DNA of 64,000 bases. Source: Onchidella celtica. Its lineage: Eukaryota; Mollusca; Gastropoda; Systellommatophora; Onchidiidae. Below are positions 11,821-25,169 of this stretch, one piece after another. Location: the NCBI GenBank assembly GCA_963931925.1, contig OZ007569.1, forward strand, positions 68,955,920 to 69,019,919. Reading direction: 5' to 3'. Each line of letters opens with the position of its first letter. Positions within the stretch are counted from its first letter, which is position 1. Below the pieces are notes generated by a model, which saw only the letters and a list, made by a program, of their open reading frames with translations, searched no databases and was not told the origin of the DNA. A program made the position numbers and the translations under genes.

Positions 11821-13095
11821 GTAAGACAGGTGGCACGAATCCTATTTCCTGCAAATTAGTGTCGTCCTGTCACATTAAGGATGACCATAATTGACCATAA
11901 TTTCGTTTCTTTCCAGTGTAGAACCGTATTATTTATGCCCATTGTTAGAAAAAAAAAAAACCTGTCACTTACTTGCTGTTCAATTTCTTTGACCAGTCAG
12001 TAAATTGCTAGTTAAGATCTAAATGATAGTAGGTGAGGGATTACTTTAGAGAGAAAGCCATACGATGACCAATAGAATTTCTGTTGCAACAGATGGAGCA
12101 CCCGTCAATGATGAGATGGCATCAGAGCTTCATAAGCGACATAAGAATATAGGTTTGTGTCCTTCCCGCCGTCCATAGTGAGAAAGCTGAAAGATTTGAG
12201 CGACTTCTTCTGTGGGTCCGCTGCTTATCAATAAGTAATTGACTTCGACGATCTCTGGAGCCGTTTGAATCAGTAAGGAAGTTTTTTTTTTTTTTTTAAA
12301 CGTTAAGGCTCAGCATGCCAGGCTGGAGACAAAATACAGAAGCTGCCTGCATGCTACAAAGTTTTCAGGACAAAATACCAGAACATTTGTTCTTCCCTCT
12401 GGAAGGACGCTCCTTCTCCCGCTAGTGGCCTCTTCCCCAATGGTTTTTTTTTTTTCTATTTTGTAGAAAAAGGATCGAGTCCAGTGTAAATACATGTGCG
12501 TGGATATTATGAACTGGAACAGCCAATTGTTGCTGCATTTGATGAAGAATATTTTCTCCTTTTGTTTACAAGTAATCAGTAACCAATAAATCAATTATCA
12601 CAAAATCAAGAGTCGTCAAAAAACTTTGAAAATCTTAATATCATGTATGCCTCACCTCTCCAAGAAAAGTGCAACCTACACATCGTGATAACAATAATAA
12701 ATAAAAAAATAAAATAAAATTGAGCCAAGGGGATACTTTATAATAGAGGGGAATGTCCCATGATATCCTAAAATATCGGGGGGGGGGGGGTGTAAAATAC
12801 AATGGGGGAAATCCCAGAATATCACACTGGCCGTCCGCCTTAAAACATCTCTGGCTGACAGGCTGCCCAACACCACCATCCCCACATCCCCAGATTTCTT
12901 TCTTCCGTCTGGTTTTCCCAGGGCCTCTGCCCGAATGGCCAGTTTTGACCAGGGAGCTCTTGTACAGGCGCTTCATCTAGGAAATGTCTCATGTTGATGC
13001 CCATACCTGAAGTCAAGAAGAAAATGAAAAGTTCGAATGTAGACGTAGGTGCTGTTTCATTTTCAAACAAGTATTACTTTGGTATTTTGCCAGTA
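11821..13095. other. No gene recognised
   Basis: Contains poly-T tracts (12282-12297, 12446-12456) and a run of 12 Gs at 12779-12790. Several overlapping short frames occur at 12640-13070 on both strands, which is a sign of chance openness. Nothing is assignable. Confidence 0.45.
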
Positions 13096-13826
13096 TCTAT
13101 ATTAATAAAAGTGAAACCTTACGACAATTGCAGCGCGCCTTTCGCTACTCCTCTGTTAATGCTGATTCGGTGGCCTTCAGATTTTATACAACGCTCAGTA
13201 TAGACTGTCGTCGTGTCCCCGGCACAGAAAATACCAAAAAAATTAATAACTCGCAGAACGTTTGTATTAGTTTCCAGGTTGCGACACATTGGCGTTCGGT
13301 CTATTTTTTCGGCAAATTAATGTAACTAAGATTGGTTCCGATATAGACTGTATCACACTCACAAAACAACTTCCGGTTAGGACTGGTTTGAATGACGAGG
13401 TTGAGTTCTAAGACTATCAAGTATGAAACTTTGTATGTGTGTTCTCAATGTGCCTATGCCAGGAAAAAGAAAGGCTCTGGAATTGGGAGATTGACGCCGC
13501 AGAGCCCAAAAGTACAGGTTTGTTTTCAATATTATGCCTAGGAAAATATTATATTTCTTTTCCATTAACACATGATGTTATCACTACCTGCGATGTGCAA
13601 ACAAACTAACCCGTGCGCAAATCATAGCCATTTTTTTTTAGGGATGCTGGCGGGACGCGCCAGACGTCAACGCACAAAGGAAGAGCAATAAAACATATCT
13701 CAAAACAAACAAACAAAAATAAAATAAAGCTAAAGGAACAGACAAAATGAAGCAGGTCCATAATAATCACCCAGAACTGAAACTAATAAATCGATTTATC
13801 CCGGGCAGGGCCGGGAACTCAGCTAG
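13096..13826 (+). mobile_element. Helitron-like non-autonomous element, copy B
   Basis: It begins TCTATATTAATAAAAG after an A and ends with the hairpin CCCGGGCAGGGCCGGG, then AACTCAG and CTAG followed by T. The last 90 bp (including GAAGCAGGTCCATAATAA) match copy A at 792-900 in the opposite orientation. At 731 bp it is longer than copy A and differs in the interior. No Rep/helicase coding sequence is present. Confidence 0.55.
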
Positions 13827-14988
13827 TATCCGAATAAACATCAAGAAATTGAATCAAAGAAATATGTATTTTGTGTTTTGTGTAGAACAGCTGTTTGTGA
13901 TGACTGGAAGATGGACCTATGAGTTGTGGAGAGTGAGAAACAGAAGAGTGCAACATCATCACTTAACATTAACAGTACGGCAATGAATGTTGACTTTCTG
14001 TTGCGAAAACTCATGTTTAGACTTAGATCTATTAATATTACTGTGCCCACAAAAAGAGTGTGGAAACACAGGGGATTGCGAAGCTTTAGAGAAAAAAAAG
14101 AAGAGAAAAAGTTGTGTATGTCGTAGTATTTAAAGCCCAGCGTTAGACACACCCAGCATTAGAAACAACTAACAACGGTATACTATGAATCCAAAAAAGA
14201 ATTTAAAATGAAGAAGAAGTACGTGTACTACGATCTCTCGGATTTGAAGTCTTTCGTCAATTATAAACAAACAAACAAAATTATAACGGAAAATTCTCTG
14301 ATTGCTGTGGCATTTTATATTTGAGATTTGAGATGGAGAATTTTTTTTTTTTTTTTAGTTTGCTTTAGTCAGTGATTTTGACACAAAGACATCTGGCAGC
14401 TTTATCCCGGTTAATGTCGGGTACCTTTTCTACTCGTAATTAAACATTGAGCCATCCATGTACTCCGAATTGAATGTTATCATTCGTGAGGAATCGTGCC
14501 ACAGATGTCTTTTTTTTTTGTTGTTGTTCTGTAAACTGTTACCGAAAGAGAGAATTTGAAAGTGCTCACAGATAATATCTGTCCAAGAATAGTATAGGAA
14601 CCTAATTCTATATTAATTTTGTGTTCGCGCTTATTTGTTCAGATACGTTGGTTGAAGGTCTTAGTTCAATATCTTGCTTCAGTGAAATAAATCTAAAATT
14701 AAACTATTGAGAAAAATATATATTCTTTATTCATTTTGATTCTGAAAACTTCAATCCTTTCAATGTGCTTCACTCTAAAATATCAGTCCTGGGTTAGTAT
14801 GGTTTACATAGAAGACAGAATACTGGTTGACCTTTATGTACAACTATAGACTTTTTTTTGTAGTCTAGGTGGAGTTACTCACAGCAAAGTTCTAACCCTT
14901 TCAGTTTTAAATTGCGAAAGTGGTGTTCTTTAACCCTTTCGCCGTGTCACTTACACCTGTGCATGCGGTTGAATTTTTACTAAGAATA

Positions 14989-15130
14989 CTAGATGAGGTA
15001 CCCGGCATTATCCGGGATAAACCTGTGAACCCACCGTGTACCATTTCATGTGTACCAGAGCACGAGGCACCCATTTCAGGTAGGGAAACCCAAGACCCAC
15101 TACGTTTTGGGGGAAACTACGTGCGCAGAA
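14989..15130 (-). mobile_element. Helitron-like 3' end fragment, copy C
   Basis: Minus-strand end with the hairpin-like CCCGGATAATGCCGGG and CTAG followed by T. The adjoining GTGAACCCACCG and CACGAGGCACCCATTTC are shared with the copy at 51408. The 5' end is not identifiable. Confidence 0.45.
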
Positions 15131-15150
15131 CTGAATGCCTGTTAATATCC

Positions 15151-15182
15151 AAGACCCACTAGGTGTAGGCGTAGTGGGTCTT
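15151..15182. repeat. Perfect 11-bp inverted repeat (hairpin)
   Basis: AAGACCCACTA and TAGTGGGTCTT are separated by 10 bases. The stem sequence also occurs once just upstream (CAAGACCCACTACG near 15090). It has no obvious gene context and may be a remnant of a small palindromic element. Confidence 0.5.
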
Positions 15183-15730
15183 GCTTAATATTGTTTCCGG
15201 TGCGGTGGGCTTAATACAGGGAGCCAAAACAGCGATAGTTGTATTTTACGTCTTATTTCAACTTTTTATTTTAAAATACCACAAACTTGAATCAACACAA
15301 TCGGTCGATGCAAAAGCGATTGAGCTGGATTAGTTGACACTTAAGAAAGTTAATTTTATTATTTTTGAGCCTGTAGCGTAAAGTAAGAACAAAAAAAAGC
15401 CTAAATTATACCATATTGAATTACTCACGCCACTGTTGTTGTTTTTTTTGTTGATAATTAAATATCTGAACCACTTTCATTTGGTTGTCATTAGAATCGA
15501 TGACATATTGAATTTCCTAGGTATTAAACTTTTTTTTTTCAGTCACGTGAGGTCTAGTTATGAGAATTCAAACTCAAGAAAATGCAAGGATCAGCTATGG
15601 TTGTTGCAAGCGGAAAATCAGACGTGAAGCTCGTCCCCGTGGTGAAGGTGACAAACGTAGAATCCTTGCCAAAACACGAATCATCCATTGGAGTGATTAA
15701 ATATAAGCAAGAAGAAATATTTCTTTCAAG

Positions 15731-15818
15731 GGAGAGAGAGAGAGAGAGAGGAAACAGACAGAGGAGAGAGAGTGAGAGAGAGAGAGAGGAAGAGAGAGGG
15801 GGAGACAGACAGACAGGG

Positions 15819-15903
<85 letters not shown>
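15731..15903. repeat. AG/GA microsatellite
   Basis: Interrupted (GA)n tract of about 170 bp. It generates charged or serine/leucine-rich open frames in several frames; these are not genes. Confidence 0.9.
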
Positions 15904-15907
<4 letters not shown>

Positions 15908-16139
15908 CTAAAAAAGTCACAAACAGGGAATGGGCATAGGTCTAGATAAGTAAGAAACTTGCCTTTATTTTTTTATTTTATTTAGCTCAACAAAATCTGC
16001 AGCCATTATTTGTCTCGCCGGCAATCGAAAGTGGGCGTGGTCAACGCCTAATCCCCACCTCCATTTTATAAGACTAGTTATGGAGATAGTCCTTGCATTT
16101 CAGGTTATCGCATATTCAGTTATGAACCCAAATAGATTT

Positions 16140-17180
16140 CAGATGAGCATGTCCGTACACGAATGAATCAAGGCCGCCAACACTGGAATAAACAAAGTGA
16201 GGTCATGGTTTCTCACGTACCTGTGAGCGTGATCTTTCCAAGTGCAAAAAAAGTTCACTATTCTAAAGTCATAGAATTCATGTGATAAATACTGAAACAT
16301 TTAGATTGTGAAATCTGTAACCCTATTCATGTACAAGGACAAGTATGTCTTTATATAAGAGCGTTGCTTTGTCGACGAAACATAAACAAAATAATATTTA
16401 CACACAACATACAGCCATTGACCCTTTCAGGTATAGCTCTAGGTGGATAAACAAGTCAATTACAAAAAGGTCTTCAGTACTGATTTTGCAAATATGATTT
16501 GAGGTCTTTATTTTAGGAGGTTCGCTGCCCTTGGCATTTACACCTTGTGAAATCTGTAACCCTATTCATGTACAAGGAGATGATATGGATAAATTTTAAT
16601 CTATTAATTTCAATTTTGCCCGGGCAGCGGCCTTTCGGGGGACAAGGTGGTCTAGAGGCAAGGTGCTCGCCTCTTATGCCAAGGGTCCCGGGTTCTAAAC
16701 CCGGGCAGTGCAGGCATGTTGGAAAGTGGATTTTTCTCATATTTTCAAGTCCCTGGTCCTATTGGGGGGTAGGATCGAGTAGTTCTTGGAAATTGGATTT
16801 TTCTCATATTTTCAAGTCCCTGGTCCTATTGGGATTTTGCAAATATCCCTTATCTAACCCTATTTATGTACAAGGACAAATATCATTTTGTATAAGTGCG
16901 TTGCTTAGTTGCCAGAACCTAAACAAAATAACATTTACACAACACATAGCCATTGCCCCTTTCAGATAAATCTCTAGGTGAATAAACAGGTCTTCGATAC
17001 TGATTTTGCAAATATCCCTTATATAACCTTATGCAAGTGCAAGGACAAATGTCCCTTTGCATAAGAGCGTCCGTTGCTTAGTCGACGAAATATAAACAAA
17101 ATAATATTTACACAACTTCAAATGAATCTCTAGTTGTATAAGCAAGTCAACCGCGGAACATTCTTTGATACTGATTTTAA
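16140..17180. repeat. Cluster of diverged repeats of one family
   Basis: The block CTATTCATGTACAAGGACAA..TATAAGAGCGTTGCTT..AACAAAATAATATTTACAC..CTAGGTGGATAAACA..GATACTGATTTTGCAAATAT occurs at least three times (near 16320, 16855, 17030), with partial pieces near 16545. Related segments (CAGTACACGAATGAA..GAGGTCGCTGTTTCTCGCGTT) appear near 18150 and 19335. A SINE lies inside the cluster. The repeat carries no open frame of note. Confidence 0.6.
16640..16830 (+). mobile_element. tRNA-derived SINE
   Basis: A tRNA-like head includes an A-box-like TGGTCTAGAGG (16648-16658) and a B-box-like GGTTCTAAACC (16691-16701) with CCCGGG on both sides of it. The tail has the unit TGGATTTTTCTCATATTTTC plus AAGTCCCTGGTCCTATTGGG, which appears twice in tandem. 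The head does not fold into an intact tRNA with a usable anticodon arm, so it is called a SINE, not a tRNA gene. Confidence 0.65.
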
Positions 17181-17189
17181 GGAGGGACA

Positions 17190-18597
17190 TTGACACATTC
17201 ATGTTTCATTATTAGAAAAATAAAGTGGCGGGGATGTTTCATTCCAGTGCAGTTTCGGCCTGTTCTTGTTCAGCGCTATAGCCTGCATGACAATTTCAAA
17301 AATTATGAAAGTAAGTTTCTTAAGTGTCAATCCAGTCTCAGAACAGAACATTCGTGTACTTTCAAATTACCACCAGCCACGCAAACTTCCGGTTCGCCCC
17401 ACAAAAGTTCCAGACATACATAAACAATGACCTCGTCAATAGCAAAAAATATGACATGACGTATTACAACACAGACAAAAACGATGAAGTCATTCCAAAA
17501 GAAAATAATTATGGCATACAATAATAAAGGCATGCGTGGACTGTGACAGAAAACTTTGAATTAAAAAAATTCACAATCTTTCTTAACAATTAAGATTATT
17601 CAGCCATTATGTGGTAACCAAATGACTAAGAAAAAAAAAGTTCTTTTAGAACAATGTGCTTATTTTTTAGCAGAGAACAAATGAAACATTAGTTTTTGGC
17701 TAGCTACTATTGCTTAGTTTTGCTTATTTTTGAGCAGAGAACAAATGAAACATTAATTTTGGCTAGCTACTATGGCGTGCACTAACCCATTCTGATAGGC
17801 GAACTAGTTGGATGGTGACGTCACGAGATCTATTCTATGTTTCCTTGGCTGCCTGCGTGCCTGTCTGAGAAAAAAACAACAACAACAGAAACTAGGACAA
17901 GAAACTGAAGACATTTTTAATGGCTTAGATTACAGGCATTAACATGCTCGGTCTTGTTCATTTGAGCCCGGCGAAATCTGCTGGTCCATAACTTTGCGTC
18001 CCTGCCAAACGAGGCAATCTGGGAGTGTTAACGCCGAACCCCGTCAGCCAGTATTACCTGGAGCTGATTCTAGTACATGTACTGGAAGTTGCGAAGTGCG
18101 CTTTTAATCAATAGCAAACATAGTTATTTTTGTGTGTGTGTGTGTGTATGCCAGTACACGAATGAAAAGTGAGGTCGCTGTTTCTCGCGTTCCTGTAAGC
18201 GTGATTTTCACCAGTGCAAAAACGTTTAATAATCTATAAGCATAGAACTGTTATGCATTGAACATTGGTAATTGAAGTTGCTAAATTTGTATCTCTTTCA
18301 AATACAAGGACAAATGTGCCTTTGATATAATATCTAAAGGTGTTGCTAAGCTGACGAAACAATTTTGCTAAACACGTATCTGGTCCTCCTTTCAGACAAA
18401 TCTCTTTCACGACGGACATGTCATCTGCGAAGATTTCTACTATATGATTTTTGGGATACACTTTTTAGTATTTTAATTTCATATTTAACTACAGGAAGGC
18501 ATTACAACTATAGTCAAAGGATAGGTCAGCATTCTGCCTGGAATTTGCGGGTGTGAACACTTCATGTTCCTTCCTTCCATCCATCCATCCATCCCCT
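17190..18597. other. No gene recognised
   Basis: Includes a short direct duplication near 17665 and 17730 (GAGAACAAATGAAACATTA) and a GT microsatellite at 18131-18147. No coding region is supported. Confidence 0.45.
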
Positions 18598-19036
<439 letters not shown>

Positions 19037-19999
19037 GCATAACACTGTTACAGCCAATTAAAAAATTTTATAAACAAGTAAGATAATCAGTTAATTCCAG
19101 ATTCTAGGCAGGAATAGTTTACAGTAATGTTGTAGCTATGCAAGATCCTGCTTGTCTGATATGATTAATTACGTGCGGGTTAATGTTATTATTTTTTTTT
19201 TTTTGTCTTCATAGAGATCAAAATTTTAATGCGGGTAGGGCAATAGTAAATGTCACATATACTGAGGAGGCGGTTCTAGAATCCACCTTTAATTATAGTT
19301 TTATATTAAACTGCGACCAATAAAGATCATGTATGGGCATGACCGGACACGAAGGAATCAACAAAAGTGCAATAAACAAATTGACAAAAAATGTTTCTCA
19401 CATTCAAAAGTTTATCATGCACTGGTAAAATCGCGTGTCAGAAAATGTGGGCTTGTATAAACCTAATCTTTCACTTGGCTAAATTTATGGAAAAACTTTT
19501 CAAAATGTAGGACCAACATTATCATTCTTCGACTCACGAAAAAATAATAAATTCTATGAAAAGAAAGACGCGCATTGAGAGATTCTTTTGGAGACTTCCT
19601 CAGCCAGATAAAAAGTTCAGCTAAGAACCAGGGTCCTAGAAAATGACTTTGCCAATCAACTGATTCAAAAAACATATAAATGTAAATTCAATTATTTTGA
19701 TCGTTCAATTTACCAGTTTGTTCTCTCTGGCTGTTTGTGGATTTGTCGCTTGCAGGTGTTCTCATTATGTGTCAATCTTGGAATAAATCTGAATCACTCC
19801 TGTTACAATAGTGCAATATTTTTGAAAGGAACTATAGTTAACAGTAAGAAAAATGAAATTGTCAAATTTGTCGCTTTTCATACCCATGGACGAACTGTTC
19901 ATTCTTCGTAGCCGCGGTTCTGTACTGGGGGAATGAAAACTGAAAATACTTTAACTTAACAAAAATCGAGCGATCCATCCATTCATCCGTAGATCCATC

Positions 20000-20245
<246 letters not shown>

Positions 20246-20458
20246 GGTTTCCAGGGGTAATTATTTGCATTTATCCGGGAACGTATCTGACAATCCCAGT
20301 ATTATTTCTTCATCAATCCTTTTAATACATATTGCTGCTTTAGTTCCTTGATACTACCCCCGCCTCCCCCCCCCCAAAAAAAAAGCCAACAAATATGCAC
20401 ACACACAATGTATCCCCTGTTTTATACCCCGTTCTTCCCTTAAACTTATACTGTGTCT

Positions 20459-20483
20459 CCCCCCCCCCCCCCCCCCCCCCCCC
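20459..20483. repeat. Poly-C run
   Basis: A run of about 24 Cs, followed by CAGTTTGC. A common site of assembly length error. Confidence 0.85.
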
Positions 20484-22900
20484 AGTTTGCAAATCATTTT
20501 TGGGGCCTAGCGGAGATGTTCTAATGTTCTAATAACATTTTTATTGAAAAAAAAACAATTTAAATGCCTTTTTCCCAAAATTGCCCTTTTGATAACTAAT
20601 TTATGAATGTCTTTTTTATTTATGGGTCCGCTGGTATAAAATTTGGCTAGCAGCATGCTTGAACAAGCAGAAAACCTACAGAAAGAGATTTATTTTCTAT
20701 TTTAAAAAAAATATTTTTTTTCTATAAAAAATAGGGGATATGGAGTTCTGCTACACACCATTTTAAAATTTCATAATATCAGGGCCTGTAGAGGATATCA
20801 AAACTCCCTTCTGTATAAGGTTTTTTATTGGAGTAGAAAAAACGTTTCAAATAAATCTAGTAAAAATCTGGCGAAGCATTTCTATAGGGAACTTGACACT
20901 TTGGGGGGACTCAAAATCCAAGACGGCAGTGTTTCCATGGCAACCAGGTCATAAAGAAATATTTTCTTTTTTTTTCTTAACAAATTTAGACATCCTTAAT
21001 TCAAATATGAATAAATTGTTTCTTAGGCTTATAGTAACCAAAATCATGTTCAGGACTCGCTTTCCCTATGAGTTATTTTCCAACAACAAAGTAATCCTCT
21101 GCGATCCTTTGTTATTAGGAGCTCCGAGCAAAAACGGCATGACTGCATCTGTTCAATCAATAAAAGGACACGATTGCACACATTAACAGTATAAAAGTTA
21201 GCATATTGCGACAAAGTAAGAAGTGAACTACAGTTTGATGTAGGATACACAAACGCACAGGCATAGTAGTCCTCTAATGTTGGCCTAAAAGTATGCCAAA
21301 ATGAGATTTCACACTTTTAGCGGGGCAGTTTGAACTACATACTGAAACAGTGATTGGAGGTCTCAATGTGTTAAACTAGATGCATTATATTTGTTTAAAT
21401 CATTAAAAGTTGTTCCCAAAAATCGATATGAACTAGAAACGAGTGAATGAAAACAAAGTTAAATTTTACACTACGTATAATAGCCCACAATACAAAACCA
21501 GGGCTGAATGTCATTTGTTATGCATATTTTACTTCATTATTTTTTTGTTTTTGTTTTTGTTATTTACTTCTAATGAGAACAATATTTAAACGCCTATACG
21601 TTTGCTATGGACTCAAAAGGTGCCAAAAGTATTCTTTCCCGGACATTCTTGTTTTTTACATCATTTATCAGTCGGGCAATGATATTTGCCTTTGTCATCC
21701 ACCAAATTTATGTAAGCAAACACCAAATAATAAGATTATGAATTTCTATGGCATCAGATGAACAAACTGTTCAGTTGTTTGTTAATTTTGGTCCTTAACA
21801 TTCTGGGGTCAAGAAATGAAAGATGTATTTTTCAAAGCTGTTTTGTTTGCCATCACTCTGAAACAAATGCTTGAATCAGTAGACAGAGAAATATAGATCA
21901 AATTAAGACCAAATAAATGCTTGGTAAAAAATACAGCCAAAATTATGGCAGCTACAAAATGTTTGAACTGCTTTACCAGAGTTCAAACTAAAGTAGCTTT
22001 ATTTGACAAGATACGAAGTTATGCCGATGGAATTACTCTTTATCTTAATTTATATGAAAATGACAGGTACTACTTATACAGTACCTGGGGTGGAGCAGAA
22101 ACAGAGTTGGACTTTTGATTATGTTATGTTATGGTTGAAAAAATGGTAGGCAAAATAACTTTAGCTTTACGTAGAACAATGTCATAGAGTGTAGGTACAT
22201 GGCAATGACAGATTTGAACTTGTGAATCAGCATGTGTAAACCTGTGTATATTACGTGCCTTTAAAATAAATCCAGAGATTCAAACCGTGCACTTACTGAT
22301 TGAATAAAACATATCCTTAACATTTATGGACCATAATTAGACAACAAGCATGTAAAGTAGACTTATCACCCTGCTAGGTTTGGCAATTTTTTTTGTATAT
22401 TGCCCTATGTTTCCCACAGTTCAAAGTTCATTTTCCCCCCACTCATGCTGCACTATTATATGAGAAAGACGTTCCCCAATTACCTCTCAAATTAGGACAT
22501 TTTGAAAATGTCTGGGCCTGTATTATTGCTCCGCTGTCAGTGGAATCTTCGGTGCAGCCGCTTTTCAGATCCACCAACAATTCACGCCGTTACTTTAGGC
22601 CTATAATGTAGTATATTAAATGATAGTTATTTGTATATAATTATATTATTATATAATTATGGGTATGCAAGTTCTATTCAGGAATTGAAGGCGGTTGACA
22701 CCCAAGATTAGGATAATGATTCAGCATTAACAATAGAACGTTTGTTTCATTACTTATTTGGACCTACACGTCAGGTTGCTTAAATGTAAAACAATAAACG
22801 TTGCAAGAAAAACGAACAAAATTCTGCAGACGCTATCAAGCCCAGCATTCACGCATGTGTCGCACAGCTTCTCACCACAAGTGTCACCCACACTACTAAA
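20484..22900. other. No gene recognised
   Basis: AT-rich stretch of 2.4 kb. Short open frames at 20893-21186 and 21447-21761 have no recognised domain and no splice context. No repeat relationship within the window was seen. Confidence 0.45.
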
Positions 22901-22924
22901 TGTCCACCATAGACGTCCATAAAG

Positions 22925-23120
22925 AAGGTGGGGGGGGGGGAGAGGTAGAGTAGGGGAGAAGACGGTGGAGTAAGGGGGAGAAGGAGGGGAAGAGAAGGAG
23001 AGAGAGAGAAGAGGACAGGGGAAGGGGAAGAAAAAGAAACAGAAGGGCAGGAGAGACTGGGAGGAAAGAATGGACGTAAAGGGAAGGAGGAGATACAATG
23101 TAAAGGGAGGGACGGGTACC
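22925..23120. repeat. Purine-rich tract
   Basis: About 195 bp of G/A-rich sequence on the plus strand (GGAGAAGAC, GGGGAAGGGG). The proline/serine-rich open frames on the minus strand are a result of composition. Confidence 0.75.
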
Positions 23121-23290
23121 GGGGCGGTAGAGGTTTATCCCCAGCAATGCCAGGTACCTCTGCTGGAGTTACCATACACAGATATAAATATTTGGAGCTG
23201 TGAATCGTTTCGTGGACAGACTTGTTCTAAATTTACAAGTTGCACTAACAGGCGAAGGGATCTTTTTTTTTTTTTTAAAGTTGTTTATGC

Positions 23291-23320
23291 TTACATGACA
23301 TGACATGACATGACATGACA
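23291..23320. repeat. TGACA pentamer repeat
   Basis: About five tandem copies of a 5-bp unit (CATGA). Confidence 0.85.
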
Positions 23321-24149
23321 TTGATATTGAGAAAAACACTAAAGTTGCCTGGTCTTTGCCCTGGAAGAGATCCGGGAACGAAGCCAAATCTTGATAACCT
23401 TTCACCGGCACCGAATCCTTTACATCATAGGCGCCAACCTGTCTGCTCAGAGACATTTTTTCTATACATTTCTGACCTTGCAGGTGGAACGATCACTGCC
23501 AACCTTAAAACCGGCTTTTCCTGAAAAAAATTCTATTTTAAATGAAACTCCACAAGTCACCGCAAGCCCACTGCGACCTCACTACCCATGAAAAGGCTTT
23601 TTTGAGGGTGGTGGGGGTGTTATCAGTCAGTTCACGGCTTTTCCCAGCTATTTTCCGAGGAAAGTGGTCACAAGGATCTACAGCAAGATGCCCCAATTCT
23701 GGTCCAAACTTCTTCTGTCGTGCCTTTGGAAGAGGGGTCCGCCGGGGATTATTTCACCCGTCTAGCGAGTTCTGTCGAGTCATAAAACTGGGAGTACTTG
23801 AAAGTAAATGTCTTTTTTTCACGTTATGGCGCACTTGAGATACCTCTTACATTCACAGAGGCCTGCTTGACTTCTATTTCTGTGGCGTTTTGAAAGGCTG
23901 CATTGTATAGTCTTTTTCTTTCATATGAAATTATTTTCTACACACCTACAACCAACCATCTTTTTAGGGAAATGTTTTCCTCTTAAGGGCTGTTTTTAGG
24001 GGACAGAAGTATTTTACATGATAATTTCTAGCTAAACAATTAAAAAGAGGGTCAGTATTTTCTCTTTTTGGCTTTATAACATATGCGAAACTGTTTCCGC
24101 TCAGCGCATTAAATTTAGTTTTAACGATATGATACCCCGCCCCTAACCC

Positions 24150-24556
24150 AGCTCCCCCTCTCTCTCTTTCTCTCTCCTTCTTTTTATCTCTCTCACTCGT
24201 TCTCGCTCTCTTTCTCTATTTCTCTCTCTCACTCGTTCTCTCTCTCTCTTACTCTATTTCTCTCTCTCTCTCTCTCTCTCTCTCACTCGTTCTCTCTCTC
24301 TATTTCTCTCTCTCACCCGTTATCTCTCTCTTTTCTCTCTTTATCTCTCTCACTCGTTCTCTCTCTCTCTCTCTCTTTCTCTATTTCTCTCTCTCTCTTT
24401 CTCTCTCTCACTTGTTCTCTCTCTCTTTCTCTATTTTTTTTTGTCTCTCTCTCTCTCACTCGTTTCCCCCCCTCTCTCTTTCTCCCTCTCTCTCACTCGT
24501 TCCCTCTCTCTTTCTCTTTCTCTATTTCTCTCTCTCACACTCTTTCTTTCTCTCTC
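24150..24556. repeat. CT-rich complex microsatellite
   Basis: About 400 bp of CTCTCT interrupted regularly by CACTCGTT and TCTATTT, giving a higher-order pattern. The leucine/serine-rich frame at 24412 is compositional. Confidence 0.85.
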
Positions 24557-24941
24557 CAATCCGATATCTTGCTAAAGATGTCACGACGTTCGAAAAAAAG
24601 CACTGCCCACATGAACTTCCTGAATCAACCTTTCAGCGTGTCGGGTCACTTTTCCAGAAATTCAACCAGTGTCTGATTTAATTGCGTCAGTTAAGGTTGA
24701 AGTTTTGTTACAGATAGCGCAGTCTTTATTTGTTCTCTCTATTCCTTCCCCCGCCCTGGACGGCAAAATAAAATTTGAAAAAAATGGATGGTCCTGTCTT
24801 GCCATAGAATCTCACCAGCTGAATTGCCTTTTGTTGCGTGGGATAAACCTGTACTGCATTTATTACTATGATTTTATGTATTTCTTAGAGGCCTTTTGAA
24901 ACTTGCCTGTTTCCATGGTTGCATGGTCAGTATGATGGGAA

Positions 24942-24990
24942 TAGATAGATAGATAGATAGATAGATAAATAGATAGGTAGATAAATAGAT

Positions 24991-25043
<53 letters not shown>

Positions 25044-25070
25044 CAGATAGACAGATAGATAGATAGACAA

Positions 25071-25150
<80 letters not shown>

Positions 25151-25169
25151 ATAAACAAATAGACAGTTA
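24942..25169. repeat. AGAT/GATA microsatellite
   Basis: About 228 bp of AGAT with scattered ACAG and AAAT variants, so older than the pure tract at 18598. Confidence 0.93.

Noticed and set aside
12641..13070. Several overlapping frames of 69-111 codons on both strands
   Set aside because: Overlap in different frames around a poly-G run; no shared family motif or splice sites.
15582..15920. Arginine/glutamate-rich frame and its leucine/serine-rich antisense frame
   Set aside because: Compositional result of the AG microsatellite.
16645..16713. Functional tRNA gene
   Set aside because: Has A-box and B-box-like parts but the arms do not pair as an intact tRNA and it carries a SINE tail repeated in tandem.
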